Assembly (NCBI GenBank): GCA_018242205.1
Contig: JAFECJ010000014.1
Location: 31,846 to 95,845, forward strand
Direction: 5' to 3'
Length of the DNA: 64,000 bases
DNA from: Pseudomonadota bacterium
Lineage (GTDB): Bacteria; Pseudomonadota; Alphaproteobacteria; Rhizobiales; Xanthobacteraceae
Shown here: positions 8,879 through 17,166 of the stretch, one piece after another
Position numbering within the stretch: the stretch's first letter is position 1
Layout of the letters: every line of letters starts with the position of its first letter
Made by a program: the position numbers and the translations under genes
The notes under the pieces: generated by a model
Told to the model about the DNA's origin: nothing
Seen by the model: only the letters and a program-made list of their open reading frames with translations
Database searches by the model: none

Positions 8879-9361
8879 TCAGGAGTTGCGGGCGGACATA
8901 TTGTCGATCATCTTGGCGAGGACTTTGGCGCAGATGTCGATGTCGTTCGCGGCGATGCCCTTGGTGAGTGTCGCGTAATTCGTTTCCATGGCCGGCCAGA
9001 CCTTGAGCAGGAGCGCTTCTCCCTTCTCGGTGAGAGCGATCATGCGGCGGCGCAGGTCCTTCTCGGCAATCGTTCGCTCCAGCCAGCCGGCCGAAACCAT
9101 GGTGTCGATGGTGCGGCTGGCCGTCGATTGTTCCGTCATAGCCAGCGCCGCGATCTCGTTGACCGTCAGGCTGCGGTAAATGTAGAGGGCCGCCAGGGTT
9201 CGCAGGGCAACGGCATTGATATCGTCCTTTGTGAGTTCGCCGTTCTGCATGACGGTCCAGAGACTGGACAGCTGGTTGACCAGATACGGAACGTAACGCT
9301 GTAGCTGTTCTTTGGTATTGGGCGGACCGGCGGTCCGCGACGTTTTCGGTCGACGACCCAT
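8879..9361 (-). CDS. MarR-family transcriptional regulator 1
   Basis: Winged-helix DNA-binding repressor family, 160 residues. The recognition helix region reads LTVNEIAALAMTEQSTASRTIDTMVSAGWLER and the wing EKDLRRRMIALTEKGEALL, the usual MarR pattern. Its ATG overlaps the stop of the next MarR gene by one base (TAATG), so two different MarR proteins are made from one message behind iorA-iorB. It converges on the SDR gene. Likely a sensor of a pathway acid; which of the O1 or O2 sites it binds is unknown. Confidence 0.9.
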   Translation of the reverse strand: MGRRPKTSRTAGPPNTKEQLQRYVPYLVNQLSSLWTVMQNGELTKDDINAVALRTLAALYIYRSLTVNEIAALAMTEQSTASRTIDTMVSAGWLERTIAEKDLRRRMIALTEKGEALLLKVWPAMETNYATLTKGIAANDIDICAKVLAKMIDNMSARNS

Positions 9362-9870
9362 TATTTTTTGCCGACTCGCTTCAGGTCATTGTCTCGCACT
9401 TTAGTCGACAGCGTGCGCAGAATGGACAACGCGTCTTCGAGCTCGCCGGCGTTGACGTCTTCGAAGCACTCCCGCAAGCGCTTCTGATGAATGGCGGCCG
9501 CTTTCTGAAACAGAGCCTTGCCTTTCGGGGTCAGGCGAACGATGAACGAGCGCCTGTCTTCGCTCGATATCGACTTGTTAATGAGTGCGTCCGTCAGCAG
9601 CCGCTGAACCAGTCCGGATACGTTGCCGCCAGACACCTTCAGGTTCCGCGAGAGCTGCCCGAGCGCCAGGCCGTCCTGGTAGCGATACAGCTGGGCCAGG
9701 ACATCGAACTTGGCGAGCGAAAGGCCAAGCTTCGCGCCGAGAACCGCGTTCAGCGATGCGAATACAGCGCTGTGCAGCGATAATATCTGCAACCAGACGC
9801 GGGTCTCCTGCTGGCCGAAGTCGACAACGTTCTTTTTTTCCGGCGATATCGCCATGGCAGGTCCCATCAA
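9361..9870 (-). CDS. MarR-family transcriptional regulator 2
   Basis: Second MarR repressor, 169 residues from the ATG at 9870; the ATG at 9855 (MAISPEKK) is also possible. Recognition helix LALGQLSRNLKVSGGNVSGLVQRLL and wing SSEDRRSFIVRLTPKGKALF. It resembles MarR regulator 3 at 18020 more than its partner MarR 1 (both have a GNV-type recognition helix), which suggests that 2 and 3 read related operators. It lies 187 bases behind iorB on the same strand. MarR proteins are known to control auxin catabolism loci in soil bacteria; the ligand here is inference. Confidence 0.9.
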   Translation of the reverse strand: MMGPAMAISPEKKNVVDFGQQETRVWLQILSLHSAVFASLNAVLGAKLGLSLAKFDVLAQLYRYQDGLALGQLSRNLKVSGGNVSGLVQRLLTDALINKSISSEDRRSFIVRLTPKGKALFQKAAAIHQKRLRECFEDVNAGELEDALSILRTLSTKVRDNDLKRVGKK

Positions 9871-10057
9871 CGAATGGCGTCGTCAGGACGCCGGTGCCTT
9901 TTTAGAGGCAGGATCGAATGTTTCTAACAACCTCGTGTGTCGAGCCCCGACGGGGCGCTGCGAGGCCGCGAATCGGGCCCCCAAAGTTCAGCGCAACAGA
10001 TAGAGGGACGAGGGACGACGAACAAGGCCATGGCGTCTCGATATCCTCAGCGGGCGG

Positions 10058-11641
10058 CTACGATCCCTGCGAAATGCCTTCCACGGCGAACGACTTGATG
10101 GTCTCGATCGTCCCGTCCAGTTCCATTCCGGCCGCATCCTTGATGGCGGATTCACGCAGGCGTCTGGCCCAATCGGCGGCATCGTTACGGTCTTCGACCA
10201 AGGCGATCGCGGCCATCACCTTGTCAAACTTGGATAATCCCCGCGCGTGGGTGTCCGAATATCCCTTGACGAGTCGGCGGCATTGCAGGATTTCGACACC
10301 AAGTTGGTAGTTCTTGGCGAGCGCGCCGGTGGCGGCGGTAAGCCACCGGTCGCGATGGTCAACTTCGATGGCGTGACGATAAGAGCGGCGGCGCAGGGCG
10401 CGCAGGCCGCCGACCACGTAGAGCATCAGAAAGGGAACAAGCGAATAGGTGCGCAGCCGACGACCCTTGTTCACGCGGGCGTCCAGCCAGCGCACGAGGC
10501 CCGACCGCTTCTCCAGCCTCCGGGCGAATCCGTCCGGTAGCATTCCCATGAGCTCCTCGATGCGCGGATGCATGAATTCGGTCGTCTGCAGCACCTGATC
10601 CTGCGCGAGCCCGATTTCCTTTTCGACGCGGGCTCGGCGGGTCGACCTGGTCTTCAAATCGGCGACGCGAATGACGTCGTCATAAGCCATGGCGTTGGCG
10701 AGGTATTTCGCCGCAGTCACGGTGAAGAGGAAATTCTTGGTCTCGCCGCCGTGTTGGCGATCGGCCGCATGAAGCCGGGCCAGGAGATCGAGATACGCGG
10801 CGCCATAACCGACGTCCTGAAAGTCCACGACCTTCGCTAGTCCCGCATAAGCGATGTCGTGGGCCGCGGCGGGGAGTTCGCTGCGCAAGCGATTGACCAG
10901 CGGTTCGACGCCGCGGCCAGCAGTGCCCGAAGGCAAACCCGTGGCGGCGGGCTTGCGTGTTTCGCTCGCCGGCGCCGTCGGATTCCGCGTCTCCTCGAAC
11001 GCCGCTTCGAATGTGCGGATGCTGGCCTCGACACCTTTGCCGCCGCCGCGGATGATCTCGATATAGCTCTCGCGCGGGAAGGGCAGCACGCCCGAGCCCG
11101 CCAGCGCCCCGAACATCGCGGCGGAGATCACGCTGCCGTGGCGCAAGGCGAGCGCGTTCATATCAAAGATGTATTCTTTTTTGGCGGTGACGCCGATGGC
11201 GTCGCTGACAATGGCCTTGTCCATGACGCCATTGCCGGGCGCCATCTTTTCGGTCACCGCGAACGAGCGGTGGCTCGAGGCGATCAGTGTCGTCCTCTCC
11301 GGTGTCACGATGCCGCGCAGAATGGCGCGGCCGGCTTCGACGAACTCGGAGGCGACGACGACATCGACGTCGCCGGGGGTCGGCATCAACGAGAGGATCG
11401 GCTTTTGCCCGCCGAGCGGCGGCATCATCTCGACATAGTAGATCGTCGCGCCGGTACGCTGCGCGACGCCCGGAACGGACGTCGATTGCGCCACCCAGCC
11501 CTGGCTCTCGCCGAGTTCGACGATCCAGTCCGTCAGAACGCCACCGCCCTGGCCGCCCATCGCGACAATCGCGATGGAGATTGGGCGCTCCGTCGCCGGT
11601 CCCGCGGCGGGAAGGGCGAGCTTGACCGTTTCGTCCCTCAT
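10058..11641 (-). CDS. Indolepyruvate ferredoxin oxidoreductase-type beta subunit with long C-terminal extension
   Basis: Partner subunit of a CoA- and thiamine-dependent 2-oxoacid:ferredoxin oxidoreductase. Residues 1-200 form the gamma-type catalytic domain (IAIVAMGGQGGGVLTDWIVELGESQG). The remaining 320 residues, beginning after a Pro/Ala-rich linker, match the helical extension (DUF6537-like) found in large bacterial IorB proteins. The archaeal-type beta subunit is only about 200 residues. The ATG (11641-11639) overlaps the iorA-like stop in ATGA. A plausible reaction in this island is oxidative decarboxylation of an aryl-glyoxylate or aryl-pyruvate to an acyl-CoA. Confidence 0.88.
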   Translation of the reverse strand: MRDETVKLALPAAGPATERPISIAIVAMGGQGGGVLTDWIVELGESQGWVAQSTSVPGVAQRTGATIYYVEMMPPLGGQKPILSLMPTPGDVDVVVASEFVEAGRAILRGIVTPERTTLIASSHRSFAVTEKMAPGNGVMDKAIVSDAIGVTAKKEYIFDMNALALRHGSVISAAMFGALAGSGVLPFPRESYIEIIRGGGKGVEASIRTFEAAFEETRNPTAPASETRKPAATGLPSGTAGRGVEPLVNRLRSELPAAAHDIAYAGLAKVVDFQDVGYGAAYLDLLARLHAADRQHGGETKNFLFTVTAAKYLANAMAYDDVIRVADLKTRSTRRARVEKEIGLAQDQVLQTTEFMHPRIEELMGMLPDGFARRLEKRSGLVRWLDARVNKGRRLRTYSLVPFLMLYVVGGLRALRRRSYRHAIEVDHRDRWLTAATGALAKNYQLGVEILQCRRLVKGYSDTHARGLSKFDKVMAAIALVEDRNDAADWARRLRESAIKDAAGMELDGTIETIKSFAVEGISQGS

Positions 11642-13803
11642 GCGGCGATCCCGAAGGCCGGCCGGCGGCGCTCGCGGCGGCGCTGCAGGAAGCCGATGAC
11701 CGCCATCGTCACCTTGGCCTTGAAACGGTCCCAGCGCGTCGGGTTGTGCACCACGTCGGCGCGATAGAAGGAGGGGCAGAGCACTGCCGCCTCCGCGACC
11801 TCGCCGCAATTGCCGCAGGCGACGCAGGAATCGTCGATAGCGGCCACCGGATCGTCGCGTAGCGGATCGTCGAGCTGCTTGACCGACAAGGACGGGCAGC
11901 CGGATAGACGAATGCAGGCGTGGTCGCCGGTGCAGACGTCCTCGTCGACGCCGAAGCGCTCCTTGACGACGCGCTCGCCGCCCTTGATCGCCCTGGCGGT
12001 CAACGGCTTCACGCGTCGCTGCTTGTTCAGCATGCATTCCGACGACGCGACGATGATCTTCGGCCCTTCGGCTTCCGTCGTCAGCGCTTCCTTCAGCGTC
12101 GCCCGCATCTTGCCGACATCATAGGTGCGATCGATCTGACGCACCCACTGCGCGCCGATGCCTTTGACAGCCTGGACGATGGAGTTGTTGGTCTGCCGGT
12201 TCGCGTTGCTCGCCCGCGACGACAGGATGTCCTGGCCGCCGGTGGCCGAGGTGTAGAAATTGTCAACGATGACGAAGACGCCGTCGTGCTTGTTGTAGAC
12301 GGCGTTGCCGATGCCGCTGGTCAGGCCGTTGTGCCAGAAGCCGCCGTCGCCCATCACCGCGATCGAGCGCTTGTCGGCCTTGACGTTGAAAGCCGCGGTG
12401 GAGGCCGGCCCGAGGCCGAAACCCATGGTCGTGGCACCGATATTGAAGGGCGGCAGAATCGAGAACAGATGGCAGCCGATATCGGCGGCGACATGATGCG
12501 GCCCGAGCTCCTCCTCGACCATCTTCATGGCGGCGAAGATCGGCCGCTCGGGACAGCCGGTGCACAGCCCCGGCGGCCTCGCCGGAACCGCCGCCTTGAG
12601 CTTCTGCACGACCGGATGGCCGAGCACGTCGTCGGCATTGGGCGCCGGCGGCCGATTGCCGAGCAGTCGCGGATCGGCCTTGTCGACGAAGGTCCGGACG
12701 CCTTCGAGCAGAACCTGTGCGGTATAGTCACCGCCCATCGGCAACATGTCCTTGCCGTGAACGCGCGTATTGATATCGCGCCGGCGCAAGGCGGTACTGA
12801 CGGCCTGCTCGAGATATTCCGGCTGGCCTTCCTCAACCATCAGGATGGCGTCCTTGCCGCGGCAGAATTCGGCGACCTCGCTGTCGATGACCGGGTAGGT
12901 GACGTTCATCACGTAGAGCGGGATCTGCGTGTTGCCGTAGGCATCCGACAGGCCGAGATATTGCAGCGCGCGGATGACGTTGTTGTACATCCCGCCTTGC
13001 AGAACGATGCCGACCTTGCCGTCACGGGGACCGATGAATTCATTCAGCCGATTATTGTGAATGAATTCGACGGCCGCCGGCAGCCGCTTGTGGATCTTCT
13101 CCTGCTCGTGCTCGTAAGCCGCCGGCGGCAGGACGATACGGCCGAGATCGCGGCGCGGGTTGTTGAGCGCGTCCTTGATCGTGAAGTTCGGCCTGACATT
13201 GTCCTTGGTTGCGAAACTGCCGTGCATGTGACACGTGCGAACGCGTACTTCGAGCATCACCGGTGTGTTCGAGACTTCCGACAGTTCGAAGCCCTTCTCG
13301 ATCAGCCTGACGATGCACTCGTGATCGGGGCGCGGATCGAGAAGCCACATCTGCGACTTCATGGCGAAGGCGTGCGTTCGCTCCTGCATGATCGAGGAGC
13401 CTTCGCCATAATCCTCGCCGATGATGATCATCGTGCCGCCGGTGACGCCGCCGGAGGCCAGATTGGCGAGGGCATCGGAGGCGACATTGGTGCCGACCGT
13501 CGATTTCCACGCCACCGCGCCGCGCAGCGGATACATGACCGACGCCGACAGCATCGCCGCTGCGGCCGCTTCATTGGCGGAGCTTTGAAAGACCACGCCG
13601 AGTTCGTCGAGGACATCCTGGGCGTCGGCCAGCACATCCATCAAATGTGAAATCGGCGATCCTTGATAGCCGCCCACATAGGATACGCCGGACTGCAGCA
13701 GGCCCTTGGTGATCGCAAGGATGCCTTCGCCGCGGAACGTATCGCCGTCGCCGAGCCGAAGGTCCTGCACCTCGCGCGCAAAAGATCGCTCAGCCATTGC
13801 CAC
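11638..13803 (-). CDS. Indolepyruvate ferredoxin oxidoreductase-type alpha subunit
   Basis: Large subunit, 721 residues, of the 2-oxoacid:ferredoxin oxidoreductase. The order is N-terminal pyrimidine-binding domain (QGSPISHLMDVLADAQ), a central transketolase-type domain, a thiamine-diphosphate domain with GDGGFWHNGL and a following Asn-rich stretch, and a C-terminal ferredoxin domain with two cysteine clusters (CTGDHACIRLSGCP and CVACGNCGEVAEAAVLCP). All cluster cysteines look intact. It is the first gene of the iorA-iorB-MarR2-MarR1 unit and is transcribed from the O1 promoter at 13821-13849. Such enzymes are oxygen-sensitive in many organisms, which makes their pairing with oxygenases notable. 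Confidence 0.92.
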   Translation of the reverse strand: MAMAERSFAREVQDLRLGDGDTFRGEGILAITKGLLQSGVSYVGGYQGSPISHLMDVLADAQDVLDELGVVFQSSANEAAAAAMLSASVMYPLRGAVAWKSTVGTNVASDALANLASGGVTGGTMIIIGEDYGEGSSIMQERTHAFAMKSQMWLLDPRPDHECIVRLIEKGFELSEVSNTPVMLEVRVRTCHMHGSFATKDNVRPNFTIKDALNNPRRDLGRIVLPPAAYEHEQEKIHKRLPAAVEFIHNNRLNEFIGPRDGKVGIVLQGGMYNNVIRALQYLGLSDAYGNTQIPLYVMNVTYPVIDSEVAEFCRGKDAILMVEEGQPEYLEQAVSTALRRRDINTRVHGKDMLPMGGDYTAQVLLEGVRTFVDKADPRLLGNRPPAPNADDVLGHPVVQKLKAAVPARPPGLCTGCPERPIFAAMKMVEEELGPHHVAADIGCHLFSILPPFNIGATTMGFGLGPASTAAFNVKADKRSIAVMGDGGFWHNGLTSGIGNAVYNKHDGVFVIVDNFYTSATGGQDILSSRASNANRQTNNSIVQAVKGIGAQWVRQIDRTYDVGKMRATLKEALTTEAEGPKIIVASSECMLNKQRRVKPLTARAIKGGERVVKERFGVDEDVCTGDHACIRLSGCPSLSVKQLDDPLRDDPVAAIDDSCVACGNCGEVAEAAVLCPSFYRADVVHNPTRWDRFKAKVTMAVIGFLQRRRERRRPAFGIAA

Positions 13804-13820
13804 CTCTATAAATATGTTCT

Positions 13821-13849
13821 AGCATAAGTTCACATGTAAAGTAAGTCAA
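13821..13849 (-). promoter_or_regulatory. iorAB promoter with O1 operator-like site inside the spacer
   Basis: On the minus strand TTGACT (13849-13844), exactly 17 bases, then TATGCT (13826-13821) make a near-consensus promoter. O1 (13823-13846) fills the spacer and touches both boxes, an arrangement expected for a repressor that blocks RNA polymerase. The divergent nitrilase gene starts 120 bases away and may share the site. Confidence 0.65.
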
Positions 13850-13968
13850 GCCAACGCACAGTATATCGCACGGATTTGTAAGGAAAATTCACGTTTTGCC
13901 GGCTTCAAACGGAAAGTGCGCGGCGGTAGCGAAGCAAGACGTAAAGGTGGCTGTGGAGGCAACGAAAG

Positions 13969-15006
13969 ATGCTTGATCTTCCAAAGTTCAGAGCCGCCGC
14001 GGTCCAGGCGTCGCCCGTTTTCCTCGATCCGGACGCGACCGTCGCCAAAGCGGCCCGTTTGATCAAGGAAGCGGCCGCCAACGGCGCCAAGATTGTCGCT
14101 TTCCCGGAGGTCTTTGTTCCCGGCTATCCCTATTGGAACTGGATCACCGACCCGGTGACCGGCAGCGCCTGGTTCGAAAAGCTGGCGAAGGCGTCGATTC
14201 TGGTTCCCGGTCCGGAGATGGATGTGGTGCGGCAGGCCGCTCGCGACGCGGGCGCCTATGTTGTAATCGGCGTCAACGAGCGCAGTCCGGTGTCGCTCGG
14301 CGCTATTTTCAATACGTTGGTCTTCATCGGCCCGGATGGGGCGCTGCTCGGCAAGCATCGCAAGCTCGTGCCGACCTGGGCTGAAAAGCTGACCTGGACG
14401 GGCGGCGACGGGTCGAGCCTCAAGGTCTACGACACATCGGTCGGCCCGCTCGGCGCTCTCGCCTGCGGCGAGAACACCAATACGCTTGCCCGCTTCAGTC
14501 TGCTGGCGCAGGGCGAACTCGTCCATGTCGCGAGTTATATATCGCTGCCGGTGGCGCCGCCGGACTATGATATGGCGGAGGCCATCAAGTTGCGCGCCAT
14601 CGCCCATTCCTTCGAAGGCAAGCTCTTCACCATCGTGTCCTGTTCGACGGTGTCAGAAGAAATCATCAAGGCGATGGAGAGTGTGACGCCGCAGGCGCGC
14701 AAGCTGTTGCAGCGCAAGTCCAGCGCCTTCTCCGGCATCATCGGCCCGGACGGCCGCGTCGTGGGAAATTCGCTGATCGACGACGAAGGCATCGTTTACG
14801 CCGATATCGATCTCAATCGCTGCATCCAGCCGAAGCAGATGCACGATATCGTCGGCCACTATAACAGGTTCGATGTCTTCAATTTCAGTGTCAACAGGCG
14901 CCAGCTTTCGCCGATGGTCTGGGTCGGCGAGCGGTCGGCGAACGAAGGCGAGGTGGCGGAGCTGCCCGATCATTCCCCGTCAATCGGAACGGCTCAACAG
15001 AATTAG
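13969..15006 (+). CDS. Nitrilase-family C-N hydrolase
   Basis: Hydrolyses a nitrile to the acid and ammonia. The 345-residue protein has the catalytic triad E47 (FPEVFVPGYP), K132 (GKHRKLVPTW) and C166 (ALACGENTN). The length and the GENTN context are those of true nitrilases rather than short omega-amidases. The ribosome site GGAGG lies nine bases before the ATG. It begins the unit with the gentisate-type ring-cleavage genes and is divergent from iorA. An arylacetonitrilase (for example forming indole-3-acetate from indole-3-acetonitrile) would fit the island, but the substrate is not shown by sequence. Confidence 0.92.
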   Translation: MLDLPKFRAAAVQASPVFLDPDATVAKAARLIKEAAANGAKIVAFPEVFVPGYPYWNWITDPVTGSAWFEKLAKASILVPGPEMDVVRQAARDAGAYVVIGVNERSPVSLGAIFNTLVFIGPDGALLGKHRKLVPTWAEKLTWTGGDGSSLKVYDTSVGPLGALACGENTNTLARFSLLAQGELVHVASYISLPVAPPDYDMAEAIKLRAIAHSFEGKLFTIVSCSTVSEEIIKAMESVTPQARKLLQRKSSAFSGIIGPDGRVVGNSLIDDEGIVYADIDLNRCIQPKQMHDIVGHYNRFDVFNFSVNRRQLSPMVWVGERSANEGEVAELPDHSPSIGTAQQN

Positions 15007-15068
15007 ATCGCCAGGACTGGAATGTCGGGACTGGATCGCCAGGGCTTGGAACCCGCAAGGAGGCTGAC

Positions 15069-16175
15069 ATGCGCGAAGATGTTATCGGTCGGGCCAATGT
15101 CGAAGATACGCCCGAACTCGAGGCCTACTACAAGGAGCTCGAACAGTTCGAAGCCGGTGCGCTCTGGACTGTCGCCAACAAGATCGAGCCGTGGCAGCCA
15201 AAGTCGCAGTCCGTGCCTGTGCTGTGGCGCTACGAGGATCTCCGCGAGCATGTTTTGCGTTCGGTCGACCTAGTGACGCCGGAAAAGGCCGGCCGTCGCG
15301 TCATCTACCTGAACAACCCTGGTCGGCGTGACGTTTCGGCGGCGGTCGGCTGGCTCTATTCCGGCCTGCAGGTGATGAACCCGGGCGAAGTGGCGTCCGC
15401 GCACGCGCATTCGGCCTCGGCGCTGCGCTTCATCATGGAAGGGTCGGGTGCCTATACGATCGTCGACGGTCACAAGATGACTTTGGGCGCCCGCGATTTC
15501 GTGCTGACGCCGAATGGCACCTGGCACGAGCACGGCGTGGAGGCGAGCGGCAGTCCGTGCATTTGGCAGGACGGTCTGGATATTCCGTTCGTCAATGCGA
15601 TGGAGGCGAATTTCTATGCCGTTCACCCCAAGATCCAGCAGGAGGACTCGGGGCTGCCGGTCGACGACATGACCAAGACCTGGGGTAACCCCGGCCTGCG
15701 ACCCGCGACTGGCAAGTGGTCCAAGGGCTACTCGCCGATGTTCAAATACGAATGGGAGCCGACCTACGAGTCGCTGAGCAAGTACGCCAAAGCGACCGAG
15801 GGTTCGCCCTATGACGGCATCATCATGAACTATGTCAATCCCGTCACCGGCGGGCATGTGATGCAGACGATCGGCGCCAGCATGCAGATGTTGCGCCCGG
15901 GCGAGAAGACCAAATCGCACCGTCACACCGGCAGCTTCATATATCAGGTGGCCAAGGGCTCCGGTTACTCGATCATCGACGGCAAGCGCTTCAACTGGAA
16001 AGAGCGCGATATCTTCTGCGTGCCGTCATGGGCCTGGCACGAACACGGCAACGGCTCCAACTCGGAAGACGCCTGCCTTTTCACGTTCAACGATTTGCCC
16101 GTGATCGAGGGCCTGGGCTTCTACCGTGAAGAAGCTTACGGCGATAATGCCGGCCATCAGGCCGTTGCCGCGTAA
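15069..16175 (+). CDS. Gentisate 1,2-dioxygenase-like bicupin
   Basis: Fe(II) ring-cleavage dioxygenase family that opens gentisate, or analogues such as 5-hydroxyanthranilate or salicylates, between the carboxyl-bearing carbon and its ortho-hydroxyl carbon. The 368-residue protein has two cupin domains. Cupin 1 carries H112, H114 and H153 (AHAHSASALRF ... TWHEHG). Cupin 2 also keeps a full set, H284, H286, H324 and H326 (KSHRHTG ... WAWHEHG). A good AAGGAGG site precedes the ATG. The following FAH-family and maleate-isomerase-like genes make a gentisate-type lower pathway likely. The exact substrate is open. Confidence 0.88.
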   Translation: MREDVIGRANVEDTPELEAYYKELEQFEAGALWTVANKIEPWQPKSQSVPVLWRYEDLREHVLRSVDLVTPEKAGRRVIYLNNPGRRDVSAAVGWLYSGLQVMNPGEVASAHAHSASALRFIMEGSGAYTIVDGHKMTLGARDFVLTPNGTWHEHGVEASGSPCIWQDGLDIPFVNAMEANFYAVHPKIQQEDSGLPVDDMTKTWGNPGLRPATGKWSKGYSPMFKYEWEPTYESLSKYAKATEGSPYDGIIMNYVNPVTGGHVMQTIGASMQMLRPGEKTKSHRHTGSFIYQVAKGSGYSIIDGKRFNWKERDIFCVPSWAWHEHGNGSNSEDACLFTFNDLPVIEGLGFYREEAYGDNAGHQAVAA

Positions 16176-16189
16176 CTCCCGCCGAACTT

Positions 16190-16226
16190 GGGCTCCGCAC
16201 TCCGGTGCGGAGCCCATGTTTTTTTA
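16190..16226 (+). terminator. Rho-independent terminator inside the gentisate-type operon
   Basis: Perfect 11-base stem GGGCTCCGCAC / GTGCGGAGCCC (16190-16200 and 16205-16215) with a TCCG loop, followed by ATG and a run of seven or eight T. It lies just behind the bicupin gene and 24 bases before the next start, so it should reduce expression of the two distal genes. It also argues against a GTG start at 16205, which would lie in the stem. Confidence 0.85.
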
Positions 16227-16249
16227 ACCCTATCCCGGATTCTCGATCC

Positions 16250-17155
16250 ATGCGCCTCGTCACCTACATTGCCAATCTCAATGCGCCGCGGCTCGGCGCT
16301 ATCGCCAACGGCCTCGTCGTCGACGTCGAGCGCCTTGGCGCCGCGAGCGGGGTTTCCCTGCCGGCCGATATGCTGACTTTCATCGACAACGGCGCCACGA
16401 TGCTGCCGGCCCTCAGCGCGCTGCTCGGTAGCGGCAAGGCGTTGCCGCCGGGCTCGGCGCTGCCGATCGAGAATGTGACGCTGTGCGCGCCCATTCCGCG
16501 GCCGCGCAAGAACATCTTCGGCATCGGTCTCAATTACAGTGAACATGTCGCCGAATCGGCGCGGACCCTCGACACCGACAAGAATCTGCCCAAACAGCCC
16601 GTGCTGTTCTCGAAACCGCCGACATCAGTGATAGGGCCGGGTGGAGCGATCCATCACGATGCCAAAATGACGCAGCAGCTCGACTGGGAAGTCGAACTCG
16701 CCGTCATCATCGGCAAGACCGCGACCCGCGTTTCGGTCGAAAACGCGATGAGCCATGTTTTCGGTTATTCCGTCATGATCGACGTGTCGGCGCGCGACAA
16801 CCGGCGCGCCGGTCAATGGATATTCTCGAAAGGCATGGACACCTACGCGCCGTTCGGGCCCTGCATCGTGACGGCCGACGAGATTCCGAATCCCCACAAC
16901 CTGCGTCTCTGGCTGAAGAAGAATGGCGAGATGAAGCAGGACTCCAACACCAAGTTCCTGATCTTCAACGTGCCGTTCCTGATCGCCGACATTTCGACCG
17001 GTATCACGCTGGAACCGGGCGACATCATTGCGACCGGCACACCGTCCGGTGTCGGGGCGGGCATGAATCCGCAGGAGTGGATGTGGCCGGGCGATGTCAT
17101 CGAGGCCGGCGTCGACGGCATCGGCACGCTGCGCCATCCCGTTGTCGCCATCTGA
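16250..17155 (+). CDS. Fumarylacetoacetate hydrolase-family protein (probable maleylpyruvate-type hydrolase)
   Basis: Metal-dependent C-C bond hydrolase, 301 residues from ATG 16250. The N-terminal cap is followed by the FAH core, with NIFGIGLNYSEHVAE, the acidic metal site in LDWEVELAVIIG, SARDNRRAGQWIFSKGMDTYAPFGPCIV and the C-terminal GDIIATGTPSGVGAG. Between a gentisate-type dioxygenase and a maleate-isomerase-like gene its best role is hydrolysis of maleylpyruvate (or a substituted analogue) to maleate and pyruvate, the hydrolytic branch of the gentisate pathway. The family also contains acylpyruvases and related enzymes, so the substrate is inference from context. Confidence 0.88.
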   Translation: MRLVTYIANLNAPRLGAIANGLVVDVERLGAASGVSLPADMLTFIDNGATMLPALSALLGSGKALPPGSALPIENVTLCAPIPRPRKNIFGIGLNYSEHVAESARTLDTDKNLPKQPVLFSKPPTSVIGPGGAIHHDAKMTQQLDWEVELAVIIGKTATRVSVENAMSHVFGYSVMIDVSARDNRRAGQWIFSKGMDTYAPFGPCIVTADEIPNPHNLRLWLKKNGEMKQDSNTKFLIFNVPFLIADISTGITLEPGDIIATGTPSGVGAGMNPQEWMWPGDVIEAGVDGIGTLRHPVVAI

Positions 17156-17166
17156 GGCCAAGTTTC

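Noticed and set aside
11920..13650. Plus-strand frame of 576 codons
   Set aside because: Antisense to the well-supported iorA-like gene.
16205..16249. Upstream GTG start for the FAH-family gene
   Set aside because: It lies within the terminator stem and adds 15 residues without family similarity; ATG 16250 is better.
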